Positions 1-12,125 of a stretch of 64,000 nt of DNA are shown here, one piece after another. The stretch covers positions 10,974,001 to 11,038,000 of the forward strand of contig JACDQD010000004.1 of NCBI GenBank assembly GCA_019843655.1. The letters run 5' to 3'. This DNA is from Lethocerus indicus (taxonomy: Eukaryota; Arthropoda; Insecta; Hemiptera; Belostomatidae). Made by a program: the position numbers and the translations under genes. Numbering within the stretch: position 1 is the first letter of the stretch; every line of letters starts with the position of its first letter. The notes beneath the pieces were generated by a model. The model was not told the DNA's origin. It saw only the letters and a list, made by a program, of their open reading frames with translations, and did no database searches.

Positions 1-1340
1 TGACTAGTAATAGGAGTGACAGGTGATTCACCGGAAGTGTAAATTCGTGACATACCCCACAGGAAGTAATTCACGGTCAGAATTCTACTAACTGTCGTGA
101 GAGACAGATCTATTGTAGTATAAGACTAAACAAAATAAAAATCAACTGAATTACAATTCCTGCAATTTATTTCTATTCTGGAAAAGTGATAAGATTTCTT
201 GGCTCATTAGGTATCCGATACTTCGTGTAACTGACATGATATTTCAGTCCTCGGTTTAGTTAGTTATTTCCTGAGTTGTCTGAATTTATTTTCAGCCAGG
301 CCCTATATAATTTCTGGCGACGATGAATCAGAAACAGGGAGCGGAAGATGGAGATTATTTATTTATTCTCTTTTTTTCCAGTTCTATTTTTTGGACTAGA
401 GAGAGGGGGTGGCTTCAAGCAGCGGCCAAATGCCTCGGAAAATCGCCCCATTCTGGAACTTTGTTTGGTAGAAGGAACAAATGTGCCGTGAGAAAAGGAC
501 ATTAAACCGAATTTAAATAATGTCCTCGCATCTCCCACCTCATGACGTGACCGGCCGCCCATCCGCCATGGCCAGACCTAGCACCCTGTATCGTACTTAC
601 CCAATCTTAAACGCCACCCCGGGCTACATTTGAGTATTTATTAAAAGGATAGAAGGCAGATTGAAACCAGAAAAGTCGTAAAGTAATTATTTTCGGAGAT
701 CGCCCGATTGCGCTCGCTGACATCGCCCTAGGACCGCAGTCGGAAGTATTTGTATAAAGTTTTGATATCAGTCTATAAGAACCCATACCGATTCAATCCC
801 ACAACTCTTGAGACATACTAAAGAAATAAGTAAAAACATTCGAGAATCTAAATGAAAAAATTAAGTTTGGAATGAAGAACCGTCAGTCAGACTATCAGTG
901 TGAATGAACACTTCAGATATATTATACCTCACAAGTATTTATAAACATGGGAACGGTTTTTACCGTTAAACATTGGTGCTTGAGTATGCCGGCACATTTT
1001 CCACATTAATTTCAAATTTGAGTGTCTGTTTTAATTTGTTCCATTGATACTATTTGATGTCGCCCATACACACATCGATTCCAGGAGATTGGTGGGGAGA
1101 AAAGCAAACATTCATTAGTTCATAAATTCAATTATGACAATTATGCAAATATGATGGGGTGGGGGGCGGTGAATTTTTGTGCTGCTGTACATTTGTGTCG
1201 ATTAAGGGCATTGTATCGTTCCTTATTTATTACATGATGGTGTTTAAGCATATATAACTATACAATACGCAACTGTTAAATATTCGGATGAATTATACGG
1301 GGGCTCACTAATATTTCCGGTCCGGCTTTTGTTGATGAAA
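1..1340. other. Gene-free AT-rich stretch
   Basis: No coding region is supported; open frames here are at most about 70 codons and look random. A TATATAA sequence near 304 follows an acceptor-like TTTTCAG near 289-295, but no exon can be argued. A perfect octamer ATGCAAAT (POU-type site) lies at 1143-1150, beside a G-rich run at 1156-1166. Nothing else stands out. Confidence 0.6.
952..967. repeat. Short perfect inverted repeat
   Basis: AACGGT and ACCGTT are separated by TTTT, giving a 6-bp stem with a 4-base loop. AACGG and CCGTT match the Myb recognition core, so this could be a paired Myb-type site. It is short enough to occur by chance. Confidence 0.45.
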
Positions 1341-1510
1341 TAAATTCATAATACGAACAAATTAATTATTGGTTATTGTGGTAAATTAATTATTGGTTGG
1401 AGCTAGATGAGATTAAAGTCCGATTATTCTTACCGCCACGTTTAATTAAAGTTCATAACTTTATTAATTATAAAACGAAGGAAAATTTAATTAACCGCAT
1501 TTAAATTAGC
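1340..1510. promoter_or_regulatory. Candidate cluster of TAAT/ATTA homeodomain-type sites
   Basis: About 170 bases hold a dense series of TAAT, ATTA and TTAATTAA cores, including two copies of TAATTATTGG and several TTTAATTA elements. TAAT is the core of most Antennapedia-class homeodomain sites and ATTGG is an inverted CCAAT box. The density may partly reflect AT-rich composition, but the exactly repeated composite argues for more than composition alone. Enhancer function is inference. Confidence 0.3.
1359..1398. repeat. 16-bp direct repeat, 24-bp period
   Basis: The 16-mer AAATTAATTATTGGTT occurs exactly at 1359-1374 and again at 1383-1398, with 8 bases between copies. Each copy holds a TAATTA homeodomain-type core fused to an inverted CCAAT box. 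Both copies face the same way and the period is a little over two helical turns. Confidence 0.85.
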
Positions 1511-3050
1511 ATATTTGCTAGTGTTTCTTTAAAATCAGGAATTTATATCAGTTTGTAATAAAAAAAATGAAATAGGTTGATTTAATGATTGGTCGAGGAT
1601 TTAGAGCCATGAATCTCGGCGATATTTTTAACCACAACTTTAAATATGATGGCGCGTTCAAAATGATAAAAATAATAGCGAAGTCTGAAGTTTAACATAA
1701 GGAGATATGTGGGCGGTGATAGGTCGGGGGGCGGTTGGGTGAGTGAGCGGGTGGGGAGTACTTTACCTTTGGGGGCTCCAGCGAAGCGCTGGCTCCAGGT
1801 TTTCCTGTCATGCGCCATGTTTCGGAAGCGTACACATAACGATCGGCCTCATTACTCTTCTATATACTTTTAACTTTGCCGTTTCGTTTAAAGGCCCATC
1901 GCGCAATCGCTGGTTCGCGTTCGCCAATCTCAGCATCCGCCCCCTCAATCAACCCATGACCCCACCACTACTATTATCCCAGGCTGTCGTTAAATTAGAT
2001 AGCGTTAAGTTACCATTTTTATACATGTTCTTTCATCGAAAGTGTTTAAGAGCGAATTAATAGCGCTTAAATTCATTTGAGGTAAATAAAAAAAAGTTCA
2101 TTTCCCCCATCAAGAGTTCATTTCCCTGCGGATTTGGAGTTGAACAAACCTAAAAATACGCTATTTCTCCTTCGGATGCGATAATAATAATTGGCATTAC
2201 GTATATGTAATTATGTGCTACGTTCTGAAAAGTGAGAACAAACACGTCTCACTGAGCTTAACGGTAGTACCTAAGCATAAATCAATTACAAGTTTATCGG
2301 TTTTGGAAGATTTTCTACGAATTTCATTTCTATATTTATTAATTTTTGAGTGGTCCTATACTTACCGGCATTCAGACAGATGTTAGCGTCTCTAAGGTTG
2401 TACTGTCGCATTCGCTATATATCGGTGTAATCCACACGAGTGTAAACCCCGAACCGTTTTCACAGTCATCCCTTCTGAATCCGATATACATTTCCAGGAT
2501 TTACGGCAAGGCCGGCTATTTTATGCAACGTCGTGCGTCCGCTGGCGAAGACCGCGAGAATATCTTCACGCGTCCATAACCGAATGAATAAATAAAAATA
2601 ATAGAACGAAGGAAGACAGAGGTCCCCCGCCCGCCCGCCACCGACAAAAGAAAGGAAGGAGTGAAAGAAATAAAAGATTTTTCTTCCGTGATTTATACGT
2701 CTTCAACTTTGGTCCGCATTATACATTCTGGGATTTGGTTGGTGGGGGTAGTGGTGTTTCGGCGGTGGGGGCTGAAACGGGCTGGAGGAGTTTTTCAAGA
2801 AGAGTCTTCCTCGCAGACGTCCAGTGCCAAAACAGTCCCAACTCGGAGCGATCTATAGTCATCTCTTGCCAACAGATTAAAATACCAGTCTTGTCCCGGT
2901 TTTTCTTCTGTCTGCGCGTGCGTGAGCCCCGTCCTGTGTCTCGGCCACGTTTTCCCCATTTATTTATTGCCCCCTTCCGAAAAATAGGCGAACCAAACAG
3001 AAATAGAAAGCTGGCGGCCGCCCTTCATTAAGCGCTAGTCAAATGCGTTT
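1511..3050. other. Gene-free stretch with GC-rich patches
   Basis: No gene is supported. The composition changes from AT-rich to GC-rich around 1715-1960 and again at 2620-3025. Those patches give open frames of 98 and 105 codons with no recognisable domain. A C-rich run at 2623-2641 and a GGT/GGGG-rich run around 2735-2790 are the only low-complexity features. Confidence 0.55.
1726..1756 (+). other. G-quadruplex motif
   Basis: Four G tracts (1726-1731, 1737-1739, 1749-1751, 1753-1756) are joined by loops of 5, 9 and 1 bases. This fits the usual four-tract quadruplex pattern, although the middle loop is long. Folding is predicted, not shown. Confidence 0.5.
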
Positions 3051-3584
3051 GCATATAAATAATTCGGGAAGAATAATTTATGCACCTAATTCTGCATACT
3101 GATCATAAAGCATACAATGATCTAAAATGGCTCCGAGTTGAAAATGTTTATTATACATAGAATAAATCAATCTTTTCCCAAAACGAGTAGGCTGAATATA
3201 TTAAAAAATTGAATATTCAAATGTGCTTATTTAAACGCCGGAATGCCCGAGAGGAATCTGGCAATATATAGAGAGTAACTACATTTTTCTTCATTCTGAA
3301 GTCGCAGTTTGCTAATAGAAATCAAAATAAAATACATGTAAAAATTTCGGTTGTATTTCTGGTCATTTATACTTGTATATTCATATCAACAATATTGGTA
3401 GAAAAATTATAAAAATTGTGACATTGATTTCCATGTACGTAAAGCCATATAAGGAGTTTCCGTTGAATTTCGAAAATGTATGACACATTTGTCACCGAGG
3501 AGATGCGGAAAAAAGGGTGGCACAAGATTAATTTTCGAGTATATCGTCGATAGTCAAGTATAATATCCGACGACGTGAGGTATG

Positions 3585-3593
3585 ACTCACCTG
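3585..3593 (-). other. Candidate zero-length-exon splice site CAG|GTGAGT
   Basis: Read on the minus strand, this is a perfect acceptor/donor junction, CAG followed by GTGAGT, with a C/T-rich stretch just upstream (3594-3606 on the plus strand). Fused 3' and 5' splice consensus is the signature of recursive-splicing ratchet points in long animal introns. It is the third member of a minus-strand series with 29624-29632 and 53879-53887. An isolated 9-mer match could still be chance. Confidence 0.3.
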
Positions 3594-6500
3594 GTGGAGG
3601 AGATTTACTCAAAGGGCAGATTGGGTTTTCAAAATGGTTTGATAGAACGATCACTCGATGTAATGAATTTAAATATATATACCCACATATATGAAATTTA
3701 AAATGGAAACGGACTTCTCGCACAGTAGCAACGGATAATAGGAGAAGTAAGCGACAATAAAACAATCAAACACACATATCCGTCTAAAGTATTGAAGAAA
3801 CATGTTTCAACTGAGAATATTAACGGTCTGAATTGACTCCACGGGATCATGTGTACACGGACGGACCAAGGGGGCATGTCCTTATTCCGAATATATATAA
3901 GCAAAAACAAGGAGGGAATTCTGGAGTATATATTCGGCCGGACACGCCTACCTAGGACGTTTTATAGCCAAGGCGTGGTTAATATATTTATCTCGGCCCG
4001 GGCTGGAAATGTTGGTTTTCCGTGCAACTCTTGCACGGGCTTGCCATTTGGTAACATGTCTGGGGTATTTTTCAAGGGGGACAAATTGAAAGCGTTCGGT
4101 AGGGCGGCAATGTGGTTGGGGTGGGCCGGCGCCACCTTATCGGGCCCAAACGGTGACAAAGCCTCCCGATGAGTCTCTCGCGTGTCCGCCTCCGGACAGC
4201 TCTATTTTTTTTTTCTGAAGCGTTCGAAGAAGTAGGTCAAGCTGATTTAAAATACACGGATGTGACACTCGAATGACTGCTATAAATATCACGTGTCGAC
4301 TAAATGAAAAGGAATTAAATATGAACCGTACGTAAAAAGGATGAGATCGAAGTCTATCGCACTTCATCTAATTTTGTTTTCAGCATTTTTGATCTCATAG
4401 TTTCATGAACACCGACTAAACTAGACGCTATTTCCACGTACGTGTTTCTCGAATCTTTCTTACGGTACATTTTCGGGTGGTGAGAAGGGATAGATATGTT
4501 TACTCAAAGAATCACAAAGTAAATTGACTTAAAAGTCTTATTTCTAAAGGCATAAGACTAACCGTTCCAGCAATGGATGTAATGAGAATTCTCTCGATTG
4601 GCGTCAATGTGAACACATTGAAAGAAATACAAACTAAGATAAACAAACGAAGATCGTGGGATCATTTGAGTTCAAATTTTCTCGAATGATCGAAGCCGAT
4701 TTCCCAGAAAGCCGATGCTGAGTCTTAAGGGGAAGCGACAGAAACGTAACCGCTTAGTGTATGTGAAAATAAGTATTTCTCAATTCAGCAGATATATTAT
4801 ATCTAAAGCATCAAAGAAATGCAGAACACATACGTTTTACAATTAGAAACTGGGATATTTAGACTGACCGCTATTTAAATCATGAATAACGGCGACTTGT
4901 GATACTAAACCCGCCACACATGTGTGTCGTGCAGGCAGATTGGCGCGTATATAGAGGGTCAATTTAAATTATTTTAAAGGCCTAGTTTTCATAATGTTGT
5001 TTTATTGCTACATAATAATAGCGCTAATGTTCCTTGAGTCGTTTTGTAATATAATCTTAGAACAGCATTCCTCCTCGCCCGTTTCAGAAAATAATGAGAA
5101 ATCGTGCACAATGAAAAATTGAGACAGACTTGGAAAACTGTAGAAATAATCTGAACTTTCAGTAGTACGAATTCGTAACACAGAATTGCCCGTTAAGAAG
5201 TACATGAGGCTGAATGTATCTGAAATTGGAATTACCAGTTAACGTCTGTAGTTATACATTTGTCACAGCAGACAGGACTATAAAACATCGAACCTGAACG
5301 TATGGGAAGAACAAGACTCTTATCATTTTATTAGATGTGATATAAATTATTTAAAACTATGAAATTACGTCTCTGTGATGATACTCCATTGGCAATTTAT
5401 TATACCTACAGAACCGACTAAGCTTGTCAAGTTCTCTGCATGGTTGTGAATATGCAGGAAACAGAGATTGTATATTTGAACTGGATAAGACAATTTGAAA
5501 AATATAATTATATTTTGAACTCGGAGGAAATGATTTTACGATTCACCAAATGGGAAGAACGGTTTTCTGGTCTTCGCGTTAGATAGCGCTGGCTTGTCCA
5601 TTTTAAAGTCTTTTGTCCTTGTCTTTTAAAGCTGTCTTCTTTGTTTTCTCCGCGTTGCAGTTTGGATTGTATTTATTGAACATTCGTCTGCCGGTACAGT
5701 TCCTTTAGTCGTATAATAAGAATTTAGCTTCGATTGATTAGAGCACGGTTTTTCAATGACTTAAAAACTGATATCCATCAACACAGTATTAAATTAATTA
5801 TGACACAAACACTTAAAAAATTAAACCAAACTAGCAATATATCTGGATTTTTATTCCTCGTTAAATTTAAATAACTCTCCAACAGGTTTTCGTTATATGA
5901 GAACAGATTTTGAAAGATCCTTTTCTGACGTAACCGTCTACTACCTTCTGTTGGGGGACCAAATGAATGTGAAACATCAAACATTAGGTAGTGCGGAGAA
6001 TTTGCCTTCACGGCTTTATACTGCCGAATTAAAGTGAGTCTCTGTCCAATTGTAATTTACTGACAATAATAATAAACAGGTTTGTTTGTCATTCATTTCC
6101 TTCATTAAAATTATTAAATGGATTGACACATTTAGTGTTATACATTGAAATAATGTATTATTGGGCTGCGTTTATATTTTCATATGTTTATCTTTTATGT
6201 TGAACGGATAACCCAACCGTTCTCATAATTTTAATTCCTGGAACATATTAATGATTGCGTCAATAGTGGCCATTGACCAATCAAATGCGAAAGTTGTTTT
6301 CCATCGTCGTTTTCCATTGTCAGTTTCATTTTTATGTTTTATGTTGGAGCTAATTTGGAATTTCCGACCGTTCGAATATTTAAAGGTAACAAACCGAGTT
6401 GATTAGGAATTGGAAAAAAATGTACTGCGCCGTTACTTTATTTACACAATAATCTTGCTTCGTTTCATATCGAGTAAATACATACTTGTTGTTTTTTATT

Positions 6501-6798
6501 GTTTAAGTCTCATGTCAGCGTGGGTTTCTCCGTCAAAGGCCATATTGTTATTAAAAACCAATAAGACCCCTCCATCCTCATCCCGGGGAAGGGGGGAATA
6601 TCGCAAACACGAGTTTACTTTTTTCTGTAAAGCTTAATGACGTCGTTCATCGTTCGATATTAAATTCCTATCATGAACCGGGCAAGAAGTTTAAAGAGGG
6701 TGAAAAAGAATGAAAAGTTTTTTCTTAAATTGACGATACACATTTTAAAACCCAAATATCTTTTGAACAAAATCAGTGTCCGACATTTATATATATTA

Positions 6799-6816
6799 AT
6801 TATATTCGAATATAAT
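6799..6816. repeat. 18-bp perfect palindrome
   Basis: ATTATATTCGAATATAAT is its own reverse complement, centred on TTCGAA. It lies in AT-rich DNA just before a TTTCAG|GT sequence. It is a possible dimer-binding or cruciform-prone site, with no further support. Confidence 0.7.
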
Positions 6817-7169
6817 ATATTGTTTCAGGTTTGCGCGCTATTGTAGGCAGATGTACATTATTGAGTATAATCCTTGTATTCATCTCGTAATCGCACAATC
6901 GAAAAACCAACAGTCCCCAGTAATTTCGGCTTGATGTTGAATTTTTGGGTAACTGATTTTAACAGCGCTATTCCAAGGACTGCTAATCAATTTTAGGACC
7001 ATATGTTTGATGTCCACTCGACTGTGATATACGTGAGCTGTTATACGTTCCACTTGTAATCAGTTCGCCCAATCGTTTTCTTTTTATCTTTTTATTGAAG
7101 TTTTTCAAGTAAGAGTTTTACAAGAAGCAGTCACCGAACTGCAATCGCCGCGAGTTTAACGAGATCCAC

Positions 7170-7210
7170 TCGCAATAATTTCAAATTGCGAATTGGAGTC
7201 TGACTCAATT
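7170..7210. repeat. Two adjacent inverted repeats
   Basis: TCGCAAT (7170-7176) pairs with ATTGCGA (7185-7191) across 8 bases. Directly after it, a near-palindrome runs from 7191 to 7210: AATT, one unpaired G, GAGTC, T, GACTC, AATT. The second repeat contains TGACTCA at 7201-7207, the classic AP-1 (bZIP) site. The tight packing resembles a transcription-factor module. Confidence 0.6.
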
Positions 7211-8033
7211 ACCGGTGCAATCCAACTGTCCAATAGGATGCTCGTTATATCCTGACCTAATTATAATTCTATATAGAAATCTCGCTTACTTCTGTATGAT
7301 TCGATAGACATTTTCAGTCAACACAAGCGACAACCGCCAATTAAAATTTGTACGACGGTTTAATGAATTTAGCTCAAGATGGATGGAAATTCGGCCTAAA
7401 ATAAAATAGTTTTATAATAAGGCCAACGGAGACATATCTAGTTGCAAATTGGCGTACACAGGAAAAAATGCCCTGGGAGTTTAGAATAAATCTCGACCAA
7501 GACATCCAACATCGCTCGCATCCGGAGATTCCAATCCAAAGTTCTTCGAACCAGTAATGCCCCCTGGTATGTCTCAAATCACGTCGACGAAGTCGCGAAA
7601 TCCCGGTTCCTTAAGTTCCATTCCCGCCTTACTCCTCATCCTAATTTGCTCGTTCAGTCACTCTCCTCTATTGCTCATCCATTATCCCCATCACGACGGC
7701 TTAAACGCCACTGGCCCAGAGATCACCTCGGACAGTAGTTGTCATGTCACAAAGTGCCATCATTGGGTGGTTTCTTTGTCGAGACAAACAAAAGTAAAGT
7801 TAGAGCAAAAATAAAAAAGTTAAAAAAAAATAATAGTAATGTTCGAAGTAGTTCGACCAGGCACGATCCTAGAGTCGGATGCGTGTTGAATGAATTAATT
7901 TGAACTAATGATCGAGGGCTAGTTTTGTTTAAGTCTATCGCTTTCGAGTCGGCCCAGGAATCAGTGACTGGGGTGGTCCAACCCGAAATGTAAAGGGTGG
8001 CATCGTTTTCACCGAGGTGGATGTTTGCGGATG

Positions 8034-8118
8034 GTGGTGGTGGTGGTGTGGGGGTGAGTGAGGGGCGGCCGGGTTCCGGTAGTGGGGGCGGCGGTGGCGG
8101 GGGCGGTGGTGGCGGGGG
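8034..8118 (+). repeat. G-rich GGT/GGC low-complexity block with quadruplex potential
   Basis: A (GGT)n run passes into GGGGGT and (GGC/GGT)n, with G tracts at 8050-8054, 8062-8065, 8071-8073, 8084-8088, 8099-8103 and 8114-8118. Several four-tract quadruplex combinations are possible. On the minus strand it reads as a proline run, which is a by-product of the repeat and not evidence of a gene. Surrounding bases to about 8250 stay CpG-rich. Confidence 0.75.
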
Positions 8119-8260
8119 CGCTTTCAATCAATACCGAGTGACATGCTAACGATGTCTCCCGCATTCTAATACACGCCGCTATGCATACCGACACGGTACC
8201 CGACGGTGCCCGCACCCTCTCACACTGCTGTACACACTGGAGGATTGCGTTCATACCTTG

Positions 8261-10296
8261 TTTTAAGCGAGCGAAAAATTCAGTCCACTAAACTCTAGCT
8301 CCGATCGAATTATCGCATTAGAGAATATTAATGACTCCACAATAAGTAGTAATATGGTCTCGAGGCTTAGGCGAATTAAACATTTCTAAGACTAGAAAAC
8401 CTTCGATCTAATCCGTAAATCGAAAGGGAGTGAGGAAGCGGCCATTTGTAGACACCTTTCTAACTAACCCAGTATTTCGGCACTGACAACGTTTATGCCG
8501 AATTAAACAATGTTTATTTATTTTTTCTAAAGAAAATGTCGTGTCACGTTCGTCTAACGAACGCACGGGTGCGCGGAACGAGAATGGTGGGCCAAAGTTG
8601 GAACGGATGAATTGAGATAACGGGAAAAGTACACATTAGCTCTGAAACTCATACATACGTGTTCTGACGCGCTTCTAGGACAATTCACTTACTATTATGT
8701 TTAATTGTAACTCAAATTTTGATTTAATTTTTGGTTAATTTTAACCCATGCCTAGCCGAGATTCCTCCCAAAGTATTAGGCAATCCAACTGGAAGTTAGT
8801 GATAATTATTTCTCGTCATCTACACTTCGATATGCGGTTACTTTATTAAGTCGAAAAATTATAAGATTATTTTTCATCTTCTTAATCAAACTTCTATCAC
8901 TGATTAAATGTTCACACACACACGTACATCCCACACACACAGATAAATCTAATTAGAACGTAACTTAGTTATAACTAGGCGTTCACCTGAACTTTAAATC
9001 TCAGTTAATGTTGGGAAACTTTGACTAGTGTTCCACCAAGAGCGGTGTTCCAAAATCGACTAATTAGTTGGCAAGTTCAGGAAGCAATAGAGGCATTGGC
9101 GGTGGCCTAGCGTGGAGCAGGAGCAGCTTGCTATAGTTCTGGGGGATTGATTGTCCCGCACTTTAGCTCCAAAGCCGCCTACCGTATCGCCCTTAATTTT
9201 TAACAAACCTGCTACATCCGAATTGCCGTTTGAAAAACCGGAATTTGAAATTAAATATTTTACTGTCTAAACCGCATTCCGTAATTTAGTCTTGCCTTGA
9301 GAATTAATGCCCAGGGGATTTAATGGAATATGACAAACAAAGACTCAGGAATTGTGGAGCCTGTAGTGTAAAGTTTACAGTTTTAAATCATATTACTTCG
9401 TTTTCGTTTTCGAATTCTTAACTGGAATCGGCGGACTTGGCGATTAGGGCGCGAAGGTATCGAGCTTAAGGCGCTATGGAAACGTGGGAAAATATTATTG
9501 CGAGTTAGATACCAGAGAATAGAGAGCTCTTAGGGCAGTTAGGATTTAATTAGTTTTTAATTCTGAACTTAAGACTGGAGCGAGTTGCCATTCCTTCGGG
9601 TCAACGATTCCCGGAAGTGTTCTAAACGGCTTTAAGATTTGGGATGAAAAATTACGCGGGCGCCTTCTGTCTTTTCCGCCAAAGACGGAGCTATAATGGG
9701 ATTTTAAGTCAAATGAACTCCCGAGGACTTACTCTCCGATCTTAATCCTCTAAAAGCTTCGTGTGGTCGGCGGGGGGGGGGTGACTCGGAGTTATATAGT
9801 CCAGAGTTTCAAAGTATCATTTTAATCTGCCGCAACCGCACTCCAATACAATTTTCTTCTGAACTAAATTCATTTCACTTTCGATATACGTCATGCCTGA
9901 ATTTGAACCGGGCTGCCAATAACGTTATATAACCTGGACTACTGATAGTGCAGGACTCGAAGAGCCATTCGGCGTTCTTAATCTTTTAAAATTTATAGGG
10001 ATGAAGGGAACTTAATTGCCTGAACTGTTGTAATACAAATAATGAAGAAAGTTCGAAGATAAGTATTCTAGACCAACAGAAATGGAGGTCTTCGGAGTGC
10101 TACTTGCGATGTAGAGACGCTGAGTATATTTTAAGATAAAATAAGTAGAAGAAAATTGCCTCTTTGCTTCGTTGTTCACTTTTATTAATTAAATTTAATT
10201 TATAATAAAACCGGAATTTAGATCCCTACAGACAAGAGCTGATTCTGTATTAAGTTGCGTCGAATTTTACAATAATTCGAACTGGATTTATTTTAG

Positions 10297-10298
<2 letters not shown>
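8261..10298. other. Gene-free stretch
   Basis: No open frame of note. Short CA-rich runs occur at about 8913-8941. A run of G sits at about 9772-9781. The rest is mixed AT-rich DNA with many CpG steps. I see no RNA gene or mobile element. Confidence 0.55.

Positions 10299-10352
<54 letters not shown>
10299..10352. repeat. (AT)27 microsatellite
   Basis: An uninterrupted alternating AT tract of 54 bases. Uninterrupted tracts of this length are typically young, polymorphic and prone to cruciform extrusion. It is followed within 60 bases by two quadruplex-type motifs. Confidence 0.98.
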
Positions 10353-10354
<2 letters not shown>

Positions 10355-10409
10355 GGTATCTAGGCTCCTCGTTAACCTAATTCTAGGGCCCAGTTTGTTC
10401 GTGGAAGAT

Positions 10410-10498
10410 GGGCAGAGGGTGAGTTGGGTGGGTGGCAATATAGACAGGCGCTGGCCGAAGCAATAACACAGGGGCTAGTAGGGTGGAGGGGATAGGGG
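10410..10498 (+). other. Tandem pair of G-quadruplex motifs
   Basis: The first motif has GGG tracts at 10410-10412, 10417-10419, 10426-10428 and 10430-10432 (loops 4, 6 and 1). The second has tracts at 10471-10474, 10481-10483, 10488-10491 and 10495-10498 (loops 6, 4 and 3). Both meet the canonical pattern of four tracts of at least three G with loops up to 7. They lie on one strand, 38 bases apart. Confidence 0.65.
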
Positions 10499-10500
10499 TC

Positions 10501-12058
10501 TGTTAACAAACTATCCGGGGCGGAATATGTGCACAGTTAGATTAACGTGGTGGCCTGCCATGGCCATCAGTTGGGGGTTCAGCCGCCAACTCTTGATTTT
10601 GGCTTAATATATACATTCCTGGATTCAGTGTCGCCCCCAACTATTCCCCACATTTCTTGGTATAGCCTCTAATGTAGATTGGATATTGGCATCCTATACG
10701 CAGAACGGATGCCTAGTACCGAGTGGTTCATGTGAAAAACGAGGACGCGCTTCGTATTTGTCTTGAAACAATTAATAATAAAACTTGGTTATTTATATTG
10801 TAATGTAATAACAGGATTGCAATACTTGGGTTTAGGGCCTCGTATAGTTTAGTCAGTTGAAATTCGCAACGGGAGAAAATTGCGGCCGCTGCAGGTATTT
10901 GAACCTGCCGCATTGCTTATTGGGCACCTGCATAACTTAGTTGTGAGATCGATGATACTATCATTTCTTAGCCAGTATTATTTATATAAAATTAAGATAA
11001 TGCTCGCCAAGGAGATAAGGCGACAAGGCGTCGAATGAGATTCCTCTTACTGAATGAAAGTAATAAATATCTAAATATGTGAAAATTGCGAAAGTCATAC
11101 ATTTCATGACTGGAATGTTGAAAACTTCCAATGTCAAGAATTATTTTTCGTTGTACTCTTCAAATTAAATTGTTCCTCGCTGTACAAAATTTTATTTGAA
11201 TTAAATGTCTAAAAGCGGTCGTGGCCTCCAATGATTACTATTTTACTAATAATACACTTGATTTCTAGAAGTAATGTGCATAATCATCTATCGACACCCG
11301 GTTCATTGCAGCCATCTCCTGAGCATACACAAGATCGAATTTCGTTCGTCCAGTTATAGAATAATTGTATATTATATATACTCAGCGTTGTATATAGAGC
11401 GACATAGAAGGAAGTGAATGTGCTCAGTGTGTGTGACAGGAATGAAAAGATGCGTAGGAAAAATTTGCAAATACTCGCGCAAATAAATAAATGAGGGCGA
11501 AAAATGTAATATGTCATACATGTCGGAGGAATTTATTCATTACATCGAGTCATGTCTCATTTTTCAATTTTCTGAGTAATGATGGCTGGCAGTAATAGAT
11601 AAGGCACTCCGTTCTAAATAATACATATATTTCATCAACTTATATTTTCGATAATAAGAATTCCTACAAATATAAAAGTATTTTATATTAATTCCCTTAA
11701 TTAATATAAAATAAACGATTATATTAGTAAGTACATTGTGAATAAGTTTTGAATCAGTTGTATACAAGTTACCTACCAGCGATTCATTGACAATGTCATC
11801 CTCTTGAGTACCCTTCGTTCAAAATGTGTTAATTCTTCTAGTTCTGAAACTAATATTTCGTGTGTGATTCGCAAGATATATTATTTCTTTGGGTCCCATT
11901 TATGATGTGACGCCATGGAATAAATATAATGGATGATCGGAACACTAAAGTGGAAATCAGGAACTGTGAAACTGACTCTCCTCAAACGGGCATGATAAAT
12001 AGGAACAGGCCCGCCGTATTTAGCAGGTTCGTCGCCGGCTCTCATATTTTGCATCCCT
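10501..12058. other. Gene-free AT-rich stretch
   Basis: No gene is supported; open frames reach about 77 codons and have biased, AT-driven composition. A palindromic CAGGTATTTGAACCTG at about 10893-10908 was examined as a tRNA T-arm and rejected. Nothing else is visible. Confidence 0.55.
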
Positions 12059-12115
12059 GAGAGAGGAAAGGAGGAAAACGGGAAAGGAAAGAGTGGAGGG
12101 AGAAACGTGGAAAGG
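12059..12115 (+). repeat. Polypurine tract
   Basis: About 57 bases are almost entirely A and G on the plus strand, with only isolated pyrimidines. Such tracts can form triplex DNA and are common in animal intergenic DNA. On the minus strand the tract is pyrimidine-rich and could serve as part of a 3' splice site, but no exon is evident. Confidence 0.75.
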
Positions 12116-12125
12116 CAAATAAATC

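Larger units (their letters stand above)
3051..7980. other. Gene-free AT-rich stretch
   Basis: About 5 kb with no supportable gene; the longest open frame is 132 codons and has no recognisable motif. Visible elements are a minus-strand splice-like junction at 3585-3593, a 12-bp palindrome CACACATGTGTG at 4915-4926, an 18-bp palindrome at 6799-6816 and inverted repeats at 7170-7210. A GC-rich, CpG-rich patch lies at 3930-4190. Confidence 0.55.

Noticed and set aside
4490..4515. miR-190 seed-like AGATATGTTT
   Set aside because: Only the first bases match and there is no complementary arm nearby.
7747..8127. 126-codon frame with a polyproline start
   Set aside because: The proline run is the complement of the GGT/GGC block; the remainder has no recognisable protein features.
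10885..10915. Minus-strand T-arm-like GCAGGTTCAAATACCTGC
   Set aside because: The loop is one base too long and no cloverleaf forms upstream.
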